Shown here piece after piece: positions 43,125-54,603 of a DNA stretch of 64,000 nt. The notes below the pieces were generated by a model that searched no databases, was not told the origin of the DNA, and was given only the letters and a program-made list of their open reading frames with translations. Source of the stretch: Linanthus parryae (Eukaryota; Streptophyta; Magnoliopsida; Ericales; Polemoniaceae). The first letter of the stretch is position 1. Each line of letters opens with the position of its first letter. The stretch lies in the NCBI GenBank assembly GCA_023055425.1, contig JALGPY010000002.1:136147927-136211926 (forward strand), in the 5' to 3' direction. Position numbers and translations under genes: made by a program.

Positions 43125-45308
43125 TTGCACTTGGAGCGTGTCAACTACATACTTAACATGTGGTTGATCAGAGCAATACTGAAGAAGACTCCCTATGAAC
43201 TTTTCAAAGGAAGAAAGCCAAATATTTCATATATCAAACCTTTTGGCTGCACTTGTTTTGTTCACAACAATGGTAAGGACAATCTTGGTAAGTTTGATGC
43301 AAGAAGTGATGAAGGTATCTTTCTTGATTATTCTCTGACTAGCAAAGCTTATAGAGTTTACAATAAAAGAACTAAGCTTATTGAAGAAAGCATTCATGTC
43401 ATTTTGATGAAAGCTATGATGGTTCTTTAAGTAAAGTTTTGCAGACTTGAATTTGAACAAGCATGATTCAGAAGATGAAGCAGAGACTTCACATGGTTTC
43501 AAGGAAAGCTTGCAGGAAAACATGAAGAATTTTCAAGGCCTTGAAAATGGTTCTCAAAGCCTTGAAAATGAGCTACAGAAGAATGAAAGTGATCAAGCTA
43601 CTTCCTCAGGATCTCGAAGGATTGAGAAGTTACCTGGAGAACCTGACCCTTGGACTCCAAGAAAGAGATTCAAATATATGTCATCTCATCCAGTTGACAA
43701 CATTATATTTGATCCATCCACTGTTACACAGACAAGATCACAATTAAAAAATGTGTTTGCTTTTAATACTTGTGCTTCTCTCGTAGAACCCAAAAATGTG
43801 AAAAGAAACATTACAAGAAGCACACTGGATCATTGCAATGCAAAGTGAACTTAATTAATTTGAGAGAAACAAGGTGTGGAATTTAGTTCCTCCACCAAAA
43901 TATCAGTCTTTCATTGGCACAAGATAGGTGTTCAGAAACAAGTTGGATAAAAAAGGCAAGGTAATCAGAAACAAAGCTAGACTAGTCGCACAAGGCTACA
44001 ACCAAGAATAAGGTATTGATTATGAGGAGAATTTTTCTCCTGTTGCAAGGTTAGAAGAAATTAGAATGTTACTTGCATTTGCATCATACGTGAACATTAA
44101 ACTCCTTCTCAAATGGATGTCAAGTGTGCATATTTATGCAAGAAGAAATTTATGTGGCTCAAACCTCCTTGATATGAAAATGATGAGTTTCCAAATCATG
44201 TCTATAAACTTTACAAAGCTCTCTATGGTTTGAAACAAGCTCCAAGGGCTTGGTATGAAAGATTGTCAAAGTTTTTACTTGAAAATGGTTTCAAGAGAGG
44301 ATTGGTTGATAAAACTCTTTTCATCAAGACTCATGAGAAAGATATTTTAGTAGTTCAAATTTATGTTGATGATATTCAATTTGGAGCTACTAATGATTCT
44401 CTTTGTAAGGATTTCTCAAGTCTTATGAGCAGGGAATTTGATATGAGCTTAATGGGAGAATTGAACTTTTTCCTTGGACTGCATGTACAACAGATGAAGA
44501 AAGGGATCTTTCTACATCAAAATAAGTATACTAAGGACTTGATTAACAAGTACAATTTTTCTCAGTCCAAAGCTGCAAAGACTCCTATGATTTCTACACT
44601 TTACTTAGATAAAGATCAAGTTGGTAAGAGTGTGAATCAGAAAGAGTACAGAGGTATGATTGGATCTTTGATATATCTCACTACTAGTAGACCAGACATT
44701 ATGTTTAGTGTTTGCATGAGTGCAAGATTTCAGTCTGATCCTAAAGAGTCACATTTAAGTGATGTTAAAAGGATATTCAGATATCTAAATGGTACCAAAG
44801 ACTTAGGTTTTGGTATCCAAAACAGCCTAACTTCTCTCTTTGTGGATATTTAGATGCTAACTTTGCAGGATATAAAGTTGACAGAAAGAGCACTTCAGGG
44901 TGTTTCCAATTCCTTGGCTCATCCCTAATTAGCTAGCATTCAAAGAAACAGAACTCTATGGCACTATCAACAACTGAAGCTGAAAATATATTGCAGCTGG
45001 AGCCTGCTTCTCACAAGTTTGCTCAGCAAATGAGGGATCTAGTTTTTTATATCAAAGAAATTCCTATCAAATGTGACAACACCAGTGCTATTTCAATCAC
45101 AAAGAATCCAGTTCAGCATTCCAGAACTAAGCACATTGATGTTAGACATCATTTCATCATAGATCATGCTGAGAAAGGTGATATTGATCTTGAATTCGTT
45201 TCTACTAACATGCAACTGGCAGATATCTATACTAAACCATTGCTAGAAGAAAGAATTACAGCCCTGAGATTGGATTTGGGCATGTTTAATAAGGAAGCAT
45301 TGTCTTAG
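43125..45308 (+). pseudogene. Copia D (Sirevirus type) pol remnant: integrase end, RT, RNase H
   Basis: Starts in the integrase C-terminal part (PYELFKGRKPNISY, GKFDARSDEGIFL, SKAYRVYNKRT), a Sirevirus-like wording. A Ser/Glu-rich spacer follows (43,447-43,848), then broken RT (KARLVAQGYNQE, PVARLEEIRMLLAFAS; frameshift and deletion near 44,110-44,230), then YGLKQAPRAWYERL, IYVDDIQFGATN and RNase H (ALSTTEAE, KCDNTSAISITKNP). Stops near 43,927, 44,010 and 44,853 and a frameshift near 44,930 disable it. Gag, protease and 5' LTR are absent. Confidence 0.9.
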
Positions 45309-45802
45309 GGGGAGTATCAGGTAAGTATAAGGTAAAGTTTTATGTGTTTCAAAGTTTTGAACTGATTTTCAAAGCCTTGAAAATCATTCCAAATCCTTGA
45401 TTTTTTTTGTTTCAGCAATATCGCTTTTCAATGCCTTGAAACTCTTCCCGAAGCCTTGAAAGTAAGTTTGTATGCTTTCTAGTCAAAAATTGGATCTCTC
45501 AATGTTGGATGCTATCTCAGTAGATAATTGTCCAAGATTGTAATTACTTTTTAAAAATTTATTTTAGTATAGATCAGCATTATTTTATTTCCTTTCCCAC
45601 ATTACTCACACACACACTGATTTGAATTCAAAAATGTCAAAATCTTAAGAAGATTTGGAAATATTTCAGTTTCCTTATCTAACTCAAACTCTCTAGTATT
45701 TATCTTCTTTTATCTCTCTCTTCTCCCCGTATCACTCCTGCCTATCTCTTCTTCACCCCCAAACCCTAATGAGCACCATAAGAGAATCCCAAAGAATCAA
45801 AA
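45309..45802 (+). other. Copia D region between pol and env-like ORF
   Basis: Begins with TTAGGGGGAGTATCAG, a purine tract-like run just after pol. It holds several near-palindromes of the CAAGGCCTTG type (45,364-45,385 and 45,426-45,441) and no gene. Confidence 0.5.
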
Positions 45803-47492
45803 TGGCTGGAGGTTCAAAGATGGGTTCTGAAATGAAGAGGAAGACTGCATAAGATGAGATTCAAACCATCAGTGGTGATTCTAGTTTCAGAACTCCAACT
45901 GAATAAAAGGTTCATTCTCCTCCAACGAAGAAAAGCAAGAAGGATCAGACACGAACTTCCAGCAAGAAGAAGAAGATGGGAGATCAGTCTGCTCCAGAGA
46001 AACAGCCAGAGGAACAAGTGATTAGTCCAAAGAAGTTGAAGAAGAAGAAGCCTACTGTTGTTGACAGGGGAAAAGGAAAAGCTATAGAGCTTGCACAAGA
46101 GAAAAGAACTGGCAAGGAACTTTTGATATATTCTAAAAAGCCTCAATCTCCTAGTAAGAAACTTTCCAGTGTTAATTTATCAAACTGCAAGAGGTCAGTG
46201 GTTAGAGGCTTTTGTTTCTAGACCAGTAGCCTATTGTAGCTTGGTTAGTGTTGATATGTTGAAAACCATGAACATGGAGTGTATTAAGAGACTAAGGAAA
46301 AGTTCTCTTTGGAAAGTTTTGAACCCTCCTGAAGTTGCATACCCCATACTTACTAGGCTTTTCTATATGAACCATGTTCAAATCAAAACAACTGTGAACC
46401 TAGTGATTCAATTTAAAGTTGATTGGATTACAATGGAGTTAGATCACTCAGAGTTTTCAAATGTTTTAGGCTGTCCGAGGAGGTACAACACTGAGAACTA
46501 TCCAAACAAGGTTCAAGCATTGAAACTGGCTAGGGAAGAATTCTTTCTACCTAATGTCTCTACTTCCTCCAAACAATTAACACACTCTCTGCTTACTGTT
46601 GAATTCAAAAGAGCTATTGACTGACCTGGTACTTTATTTTATGTATTTGATCATGCATGGGTATGAGATTGATCTTCCAACAATTGTGATGGAACACATG
46701 CTTTACTCTCAGACAAAAGAAATAAAGCACCCTCTACCCTCTGCTAATTTTCTCTCTACATTCTTTCTTCACCTTGACCTTATCTCTGACAAAGAAGAAA
46801 CCATTACTACTGGTTTTGGCATGCTTGATGAGAAAGCATTTGAGATAATTGATATTGTGAAAACCAATAATGGGATATGGAAGTTATACTCTGATATTTC
46901 TGAGAAGGAACTTCATTCCAAGAAGTTTCCTAAACTCAAGGCCTTGGCCCCTCCTTCAAACCTACCCTCTCAATCTCAAGACCTTGGATTGGTGATTCAA
47001 AGGCTTGAATTTCTTGATAAGAACATGGAAGAGCTGAAGGAGAATCAGCACGAGTTTGTCACTGAATTCAAACTGGTAAAGTATATGGTTGAAAGCATAT
47101 TCAAGAGAATCAAAGTACTTCATGTGGAAGAAGAAGTGTCTCAGGCTGCAGAAGGATCAAGGAAGGATGTAGAATGTTTAACCATAGATTTGATCAGGGA
47201 GCATACAACTCCAGATGAGGCTACAGGGGTGGTGGACAAGGGTAAGAAGGTAGTACAAGAACTGGGTGATGAAGAACAGGAACAAGCTGATGCAGACAGT
47301 CCAGACTCTTGGATGCTGATCAAAGATCTTAAGAAGAAAGCTATAATTCCAGAATTTGTGACAGAAGAACAGCTGTTTGAAGAACCTGGTGATGTTGGTG
47401 ATCAGGAAGAGCAACAAGATGATGAGGATGATGAGGAAGATAGTGGTGAAGAAGATGCTGAGACCAAGGGAGATGGAGACCCAAACCCTTAA
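45803..47492 (+). pseudogene. Copia D env-like / extra ORF
   Basis: An ORF downstream of pol, as in Sireviruses. From MAGGSKMGS (45,803) a Lys-rich N-terminus (stops near 45,850 and 45,904; frame 45,976-46,221) leads into frame 46,169-46,624 with WLEAFVSRPVAYCSLVSVD and ILTRLFYMNHVQ, like the 'putative plant transposon protein' domain. Frame 46,599-47,492 gives a hydrophobic start, a coiled coil and a very acidic end (EEQQDDEDDEEDSGEE). Whether it ever acted as an envelope is unproven; no clear signal peptide or membrane anchor is visible. Confidence 0.7.
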
Positions 47493-47625
47493 TTCTTGCC
47501 TCTTCTTTCTTTCATTTTCAAGGCCTTGATCCTTTTCAAAGTCTTGAAAATTTCTATCTTTCAAAACTATTTTCTTAAATTTTTTCCAAACTATAATCCA
47601 ACATTTTCTTTCTCATTCTTTTTTG

Positions 47626-47647
47626 ATGAAAGTAAAAAAGGGGGAGA
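47626..47647 (+). other. Sirevirus-type polypurine tract
   Basis: GATGAAAGTAAAAAAGGGGGAG, a wording close to the purine tract known from Sireviruses, marks the start of the 3' LTR. Confidence 0.75.
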
Positions 47648-48500
47648 AATTTTAGGAGTTATTTTTATTCTAGCTTAGAGATCTGGTTTAGATCAATAGG
47701 TAATTCCATTCTCAAATGAGGCTAGATCTGTAGAGTTTGATTGGCATGGTTAATATGGAATCTTTGTGCATGCCGATCAAACTTATAGAAACGTTTCTGT
47801 GAGAAATCTAAGATATATCTGATATATGGTATTTGCATACTTCATTGCGGTGAAATTACCTTAGTTGGTACCGTTGAGTGAAGGAAAGAGTAATCTTGTA
47901 CACTCAACTTATTTAGGGAAAATCACAGAAAGTACTTATTTTAAAGAATCAAGTTCAGGCATATTTTTATGAGCTGCAATACTGAAATGCATCTCTACTA
48001 GTTCTCCATGTTACCTGTGTGTGTTCTATACAATATGCGCACAATATCTGTGTGTGTGCCATACCTTTCATGGATTCCTTTTTTTGGTGACTCTGTTAAT
48101 CTTTGCAGCTGGCTGAAATATTACCTGTGTCCTGTCAATTCTCTAATAACTTTGGGTCGTGGTTTTTCTTCTTCTTAGATTAGCTGATAGTCACTTAAAA
48201 GAAGAAGAAGCTACTCTTGTTTTCTAACACTAGCTAACAATATTTTTTAGGCCTTATTGGCGTGGCCTTATGGAATTGTTATTTTAAGCTCCATGGCTTA
48301 GTTCGAAATATTTTCTTACACCCACTTCAATACATTCTATTAGAACATTTGCATTGGCCTCTAGTAGTGATTGATCATTCAGACCTTTGCATTCAGAAGA
48401 AACTTGACACGATAACTTTGTAATTGTAAATAACTCGTGGGGATATATTTAATCACCCTACACCATTGCGCTGGATTGTGATGACATGTGTAATTAAACA
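47648..48500 (+). repeat. Probable Copia D LTR
   Basis: Bounded by the polypurine tract on the left and by TTAAACA on the right, followed at 48,504-48,518 by TTGGTTATCAGAGTA, which resembles the tRNA-Met primer site. Only one copy is in the window, so the edges are not proven. Confidence 0.42.
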
Positions 48501-48929
48501 AGTGTTGGTTATCAGAGTATCAACGGAAGAGAGAAAGAGAAATGAAGGAGAAATCAATTGAACAAGTTTTGGTGTTCAAGAGAAAAAATAACTTGAAATT
48601 AAGACCGCTACTATAAGTTAAGAGATACAAACCATAAAATGCGTGCATAAGAAAACGTTGTTTTTTTTTTGATAAAAGATATGATGCAAGTGACTATAAA
48701 GTGGAATATGTATGTCTATCAGTGGATCCTTGAAGCTGTTGAGGAACATTGACTTATTTTAGCTCATGGAGGTTGCTCTTAAGGGCTGCTTTTAGTGCCT
48801 TGCCAGTTGCCTCTTGATCTTTTCTCAATATTATATAGTTTGAAAGTATATCGGGCTGTGAGCAAATTACTATCTGTGAAGCATGCATCAGCTCAATCTC
48901 ATGAAGGTCGTGATCCTTAAGTAAATGAT
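48501..48929. other. Unassigned, perhaps Sirevirus leader
   Basis: Starts with a PBS-like motif, then purine-rich AGAGAGAAAGAGAAATG. I see no gene. Confidence 0.3.
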
Positions 48930-49598
48930 TCGAAGGTCAGTCCCACTATCGAGTTGCCCCACCGGCCTGGAAGAACCTTCCCCTCATCATCTTCCAATAA
49001 TTTCTCCTATGGTGCGGATTGTGGTTCCAAGGAACCCTTGTTAGAATCATCATTCCAAGCTGGCCTTGCAACCCATTATGGTCCTGAAGGATTTGGGTCC
49101 CACATGCAGTTTCAGAAGCCGTTTGCAGGAAAGACGATTGGCATCTCGGAATCCCAGAGCTCCTCTCAGAACATTCATGGCGGTACAGCTTCTGAATGGT
49201 TCAGTGGAGAAGGTACCTCGGTTGGAACGTCTGATATTTTTTTCTAATGTTGGAACCACTACTAGTTCTCCAGCTGGCCAAGCAACCCATTGTGCTCCTA
49301 GAGGATTTTATTCGCCCATACAGTTGCAGAAACCGTCTTCAGAAAGACTGGAGGTATGGCTTATGAATGGCGGGCTCGGAATATCTGGTACCAATTTCAA
49401 TGTTGGTGCCACTAGTAGTACTCCAGCTGATCAAAATGATCTTCCCTTTTGGGGAAAAGGGAAGAGTTCAACATTTACTTTGGTCGTATTGTTGATGGAT
49501 ATAATACAAGTGATGAGCTTAACCAAGTTATAATGGACTGGAACTCAAGAAGTCACTTGTTTGACTGACAAGTCACCTGATGGCTTTTCCTCAAGGCA
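48930..49598 (+). pseudogene. Unrecognised gene-like fragment with internal repeats
   Basis: I do not recognise the product. The frame 48,954-49,247 contains SSFQAGLATHYGPEGF and MQFQKPFAGK; after a frameshift, 49,250-49,533 repeats the theme as SSPAGQATHCAPRGF and IQLQKPSSE, and a third partial unit follows (ATSSTPADQNDLPFWGKG). Such internal repetition at about 200-bp spacing with one frame kept suggests a former exon of a Ser/Gly/Gln-rich protein. CTCAAGGCAG followed by GTGATATCC at 49,598-49,599 looks like an exon end. It is the only stretch of possible host coding sequence here. Confidence 0.35.
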
Positions 49599-49846
49599 GG
49601 TGATATCCCCATGTTTCTGTTTTTCTTATGCGACAGCTTTGTTTGAATCTCTTCTTGCATGGTGGTGACCGAGTTTCCTCGATTCCCACAAGCCATGGAG
49701 AACATAAATTAAATGTTTCTTCATCATTAACTTATTTCTATTTTCTCTATATTGTTTCTATTTTTATAACATTTTCCCTTTCTTTTTCTGCTATGTTATG
49801 CGTATGCTTGTAAGAAGCAGGAGGCGTTAAATTATGCACTCATTTT
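49599..49846. other. Spacer before Copia E, intron-like
   Basis: T-rich sequence with no gene; may be the intron following the fragment on its left. Confidence 0.3.
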
Positions 49847-49851
49847 AGCCT
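49847..49851. repeat. Target site duplication of Copia E, left copy (AGCCT)
   Basis: AGCCT precedes the TGAAAACCC end of the element and recurs at 54,599-54,603. Confidence 0.85.
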
Positions 49852-50221
49852 TGAAAACCCGATTAGGGTTTCATGAAGAGAGACTAAGCTCTCAAAAAAA
49901 AGATGAACGCAGAAAGAGAAAATGGCGTTAGGGTTTCATTCGGAAGAATAGCAAATAAATACACGGAGATGGAACGGTCTTATTAATGACCGTTCGATAC
50001 GTCTCTCTAGATGGTTCATTGAACCGTTGTGAAACTTTACATATAGCACCATAAGTTTTCTATACATTACAAAATGATCCTTCTTAATAACTTTGGGCTT
50101 GCAATGAGTTTTGGGCTTCTAGCTATCTTTGGGCTTCTATCTTTGGGCTTCTATCATAGCAACAACTTTGGGCTTGGATCTTCAGCTGGATTCTCTTGGC
50201 TTTGAGACTTCATCATCTAAT
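49852..50221 (-). repeat. Copia E 3' LTR
   Basis: About 370 bp, TGAAAACCCGATTAGGG...CTTCATCATCTAAT. Minus-strand purine tract GAAGGGAGGAT lies at about 50,220-50,230. Roughly 5% different from the other copy. Confidence 0.9.
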
Positions 50222-50228
50222 CCTCCCT

Positions 50229-53200
50229 TCAATTTGATGGTGGAGGTTGAACCATCAATTTGGACTTTAACTCTAGAAATTGAGGAGTAGTGAGCCCCTT
50301 TGTGAAAATGTCCGCTAACTGTTCTGCACTGGAAACATACGAAACAATAAGTTGTTTTCTCAAAACTTGTTCACGTACATAAAGGTAATCTATTTCAATG
50401 TGTTTGGTACGAGCTTGTAAAATAGGAGTTGCTTTCATAGCCAAAGCAGATTTATTGTCACACCAAAGTTGAGGAGCATGAGGAATAGGTAATTGAAGAT
50501 CACGAAATAAATATTTGAACAAAGTAATGTCGGCAGCAGTAACTGCTAAGGCCCTTTACTCTGCCTCTGTGGAGGACCTAGAGACAGTGGGCTGCTTCTT
50601 TGGAGCCCAATAAACAGCATTAGGCCCAACAAATATCACAAATCCAGTTGTACTGCGACGAGCTGTTGGGTTTCCAGCCCAATCAGAGTCACAGTAAGCT
50701 TCAAGAGGTAAATACCCAGAACTATAAAAGAGGTCATGAGTTTTTGTGCCTTGTAGATATCTCAGAACACGTTTAGCACCAATAAGATGCAGATTTGTAG
50801 GACAGTGTATAAATTGGCACAAATGATTCACTGCAAAGGCAATACTAGGTCTAGAAAATGTCAAGTATTGCAATGCCCCAACAAGAGAGCAAAAAACAGT
50901 AGGATTTGACAAAGGAGTTCCATCCAAAAGATGATATTTTCCTCCAATTGCTAAAGGAGTAGGACAAGGACGACAATTAGACATGTTAAAATCTTTCAAA
51001 AGATCATTAACATATTTTGTTTGATGGATGAAAATACCAGAAGAGGAATACTGAATTTCTAGACCTAAAAAATATGTCAATTTCGCAAGAGTTGTCATTT
51101 GAAACTCAGAATTCAAAGAAGATACAAGAGAATTTATAAAGTTAAATTCATTACATGTGATGATTATATCATCAACATAAATAAGAAGCAGAGTTACCTT
51201 TGAAGAATTGTGTCTAATAAACAAGCTAGATTCTGCAGTTGAAGCAAAAAAACCAAGAGAATATAAAAAAAGAAGTGAATCTCTCAAACTAGGCTCTTCG
51301 AGCCTGTTTGAGTCCATATATAGATTTGTTAAGCTTGCAGACATAATTTGGAACATTTCGATCAACATAACCTTGAGGTTGAACCGTATAAACTGTTTCT
51401 TTCAAGTTTCCATGCAATAAAGCATTTTTTACATCCAGCTGTTGAAGAGGCCATATAAAAGAAGCAGCTAAGGCCTAAAAAATCCTAACAATGGCATGTT
51501 TTACCACTGGACTGAAAGTTTCATCATAATCCATGCGTGGGGTTCGATGAAACCCTTTGGCAACAAGTCGAGATTTGAATCTAGCCACAGAGCCATCTGG
51601 GTTGTATTTGGTTCTATACACCCATCTATTTCCAACAACATTGACATTATGAGGTTTAGGAACTAAAGTCCAAGTATGTTGTTGAGCAAGACTTAAAAAT
51701 TCATCAGTCTCGGCATTTTTCCAATGAGGGAAGTTTTTAGCCTCGGAATAGCAAGTTGTATCAGGAAGAACAATACGAGAAAGAGAACCAGAGTTACTAG
51801 GAGGCGGGTTGTGTGTTTATGGATCAGAGCCACCAGAAGCATAGTACCCATAGGTCTTCTTTTTGAAGATTCCAGAATTGCTTCTGGTGTGCATTGAGTG
51901 GCCTGGAGTGGTTGTTGTTGCTTCAGTCAGTGTATTTGCCATTCCAGAGCTGGGAGAGAGATGTAGTATTATGTTCTTGTATATGTTCTTGATTGGGACT
52001 AGGATCACTCTCTCTCTCTCAGGTGGCTGCAGTGCATCAGAACTGGGAGACAGTGTTGGCCCCTCACTGGTTTCGAATGCAGCTTCATCATATTCAGTAG
52101 GGGGACAGTAAGAGAAGACAGGTGAAGGAGAAGCTGCATTGGGAGAAGAAGATGTGTTAGTAACAGTCTTATAAGGAAAAATATCTTCATCAAATATTAC
52201 ATCTCTAGAGATATAAAACTTTTGAGATGTTTTCTCAAAACAAATGTAACCCTTGTAATTGGTTGCATAAACCAGAAAAACACATTTCTTAGATTTTGGA
52301 TCTAATTTAGAACTCATATAAGGTCTTAAGCAGGGATAACAAGCACAACGACTGTAATCAGGTTTTTGTTTGAACAACAGTTCCCATGGAGATTTGAAAC
52401 CAGTGGTCTTTTAAGGCATTAAATTAATCAAGTAAACTGCAGCTGCAAAATCATAATACCAGAAGTAGTTGGGAAGAGAAGCTTGTTGCATAAGAGTTAC
52501 TGCAGTGTCAACAATATGCCTACGTTTTCTCTCAGAAATCCCATTTTGTTGAGGTGTATGAGGGCATGATTTTTCATGTACAATACCATTCTGAGCAAGA
52601 AAAGATTCAAACACATATGACATGTATTCTCCACCTCCATCAGTTCTAAGAATTTTCATAGGAGATCCTAATAACTTCTCAACTTGTAGTTTAAAAATAG
52701 GAAACACGGAGGTCAAGTCTGATTTGTGACATAAAGGAAATATCCATGTGAATCTTGAGTAATCATCAATAAAGAGAATATAATATCTATAGCCATTGTA
52801 ACTTTTTGTTCTAGAAGGACCCCATACATCACTGTGGATTAAGTGCAGATGAACATGAGTTTTACTAGTAGATAATTTAAAAAGAAACTTAGTTATTTTA
52901 CCAGCCAAGCAGTACTGACAAATAGAAGGTGAGTACTTAACAATAGAAGAAGAAGAAGAAACAATTCTATGCATGATTTCATCTGTAGGGTGACCAAGTC
53001 TTGAGTGCCAGAGAGGAGAAGTGATTTTCTTGCCCACAAATGCTGCAGTGGTGTGAACTGGATTGGGACAAGTGTTTGTAGTATTTGCAGAAGATAAAAC
53101 AGGGTATAAACTATTTTGACGAACACCTTCATAAAGAAGTTTCCCCGAATCCTTGTTCTGAATGGAAAAGGAATCGGAGTCAAAAAGAAAGACACAGTTG

Positions 53201-53870
53201 TTTTGTTTGCACATTTGATGAACATATAACAAATTTTTAGAAAGAGTAGGAACATGTAAAGTGTTTGAAAGTTTGAAATTAAGTGAAGATGTTGGTAAAT
53301 AACCAATTCCTATATTTTAAATTGAAAGAGTATTACCATTCCCAACAGAAACCTGATCAGTTCCTTGATAAGATTCAGAAATAGAGAGATTCTTTAGATC
53401 ATAGGTCATATGGTTGGAAGCACCAGTGTCAAAGAGCCAATAATCAGGGGTAGTTGTGTGAGGGTTCAAAGATGTAGAAGCAACCATAGCAGACAAGTGT
53501 TCTGGTGGATGCTTCCCCTGATAAGCATGGTCCATGCAGTGCCAACAATCTATGGCTGAATGATAGTTACAGCCACAGATTTGGCAGGTTATAGGAGGGT
53601 TAGGAGAGCCACCATTTCCCCTGTTAGATTAAGACAACCTACCCCTACCACCATAGTTGCGACCAGAGCCACGAGAGTGACCACGACCTCTCTGATATCC
53701 ATTGATTGGATATCGGCCACTATTAGGGTTAAATCGGCCGCCCTCTCTCTGGAAGCCAGAGGGGTGTGAGTAAAAATTAGGGATAGACCAACCTCTAGAA
53801 AAACCACGACCTCGAGAAGACGGAGAGGTTTGAGCAGTAAAAGCAGTTTGACCCAAATTATCAACAGATT
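50229..53870 (-). pseudogene. Copia E pol: protease, integrase, RT, RNase H (broken)
   Basis: From right to left: protease end (WLFDTGASNHMTYDL, 53,317-53,535), GAG-pre-integrase and integrase (52,411-53,232; LWHSRLGHPTDEI, IHSDVWGPS, RTDGGGEY, SERKRRH), integrase C-part and linker (51,817-52,377), RT (50,556-51,368; IYVDDIIIT) and RNase H (SSTEAE, then LWCDNKSALAM, 50,229-50,522). A stop after SSTEAE at about 50,555 and frameshifts near 51,370, 51,800, 52,400 and 53,300 disable it. Confidence 0.9.
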
Positions 53871-54226
53871 TCATAGATTCATGACCAATATCATGATATT
53901 GAGCCTCCGGAGACAGGGTTGTGTTGATGAGAGTAAGCAATGCCTGATCTTAGGAGACCCATACCTGATACACCAGATTGGGAACGGGATCTGGAGCGTC
54001 GGTGAGAAACTGCGGCGGCGGTGAGACGGTGTCGTCGATGTAACCGAAGAGATTCTGGTGCGAAAGATCGCTGAGATCTGGTATTTCCACAAAACATAAT
54101 TAGAACTGTCTAATTTGAAAGAAGTGAGATTGTTGATGTTTGGGAGAAGAAACATAGGGTTAGAGGCGTTGGTGGTCTCCATGGTAGTATGAGTGGTGGT
54201 AGTGAGCTTAGAAGGCTGTGACACCA
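53500..54226 (-). pseudogene. Copia E gag
   Basis: The minus frame from METTNASNPMFLLPN (ATG near 54,182; an ATG also overlaps the LTR edge at 54,227) has the gag start SFKLDSSNYVLWKYQI, then shifts near 53,940. An Arg/Gly-rich part (53,629-53,940) precedes a zinc knuckle CQICGCNYHSAIDC near 53,545-53,585. Confidence 0.85.
54214..54226 (-). other. Copia E primer binding site
   Basis: Minus strand directly after the 5' LTR: TGGTGTCACAGCC, a two-mismatch version of the tRNA-Met site TGGTATCAGAGCC. Confidence 0.7.
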
Positions 54227-54598
54227 TGAAAACCCGATTAGGGTTTCATGAAGAGAGACTAAGCTTTAAAAAAAGAAGATGAACGCAGAAAGAGAAAATG
54301 GCATTAGGGTTTCATTAATAAGAATAGCAGATAAATACACGGAGATGGAACGGTCTTATTAATGACCGTTCGATACGTATCTCTAGATGGTTCATTGAAC
54401 CGTTGTGAAACTATACAGATATCACCATAAGTTTTCTAAACATTACAAAATGATCATTCTTAATAACTTTGGGCTTGCAATGAGTTTTGGGCTTCTAGCT
54501 GTCTTTGGGCTTCTATCTTTGGGTTTCTATCACAGCAACAGCTTTGGGCTTGGATCTTCAGCTAGATTCTTTTGGCTTCGAGACTTCATCATCTAATA
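54227..54598 (-). repeat. Copia E 5' LTR
   Basis: 372 bp, TGAAAACCC...ATCTAATA, homologous to 49,852-50,221, followed by the second AGCCT. Confidence 0.9.
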
Positions 54599-54603
54599 AG
54601 CCT

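Larger units (their letters stand above)
49852..54598 (-). mobile_element. Copia E: short-LTR copia, Ale/Retrofit-like, degenerate
   Basis: About 4.75 kb, two LTRs of about 370 bp, PBS next to the 5' LTR, gag-pol on the minus strand, 5-bp duplication. The short LTRs, the gag start (SFKLDSSNYVLWKYQ) and compact size fit the Ale/Retrofit type. Several frameshifts and stops. Confidence 0.9.

Noticed and set aside
47178..47564. Minus-strand ORF of 128 codons with hydrophobic stretches
   Set aside because: Shadow of the acidic tail of the env-like ORF; Glu/Asp codons read as Ile/Leu/Phe/Ser on the other strand.
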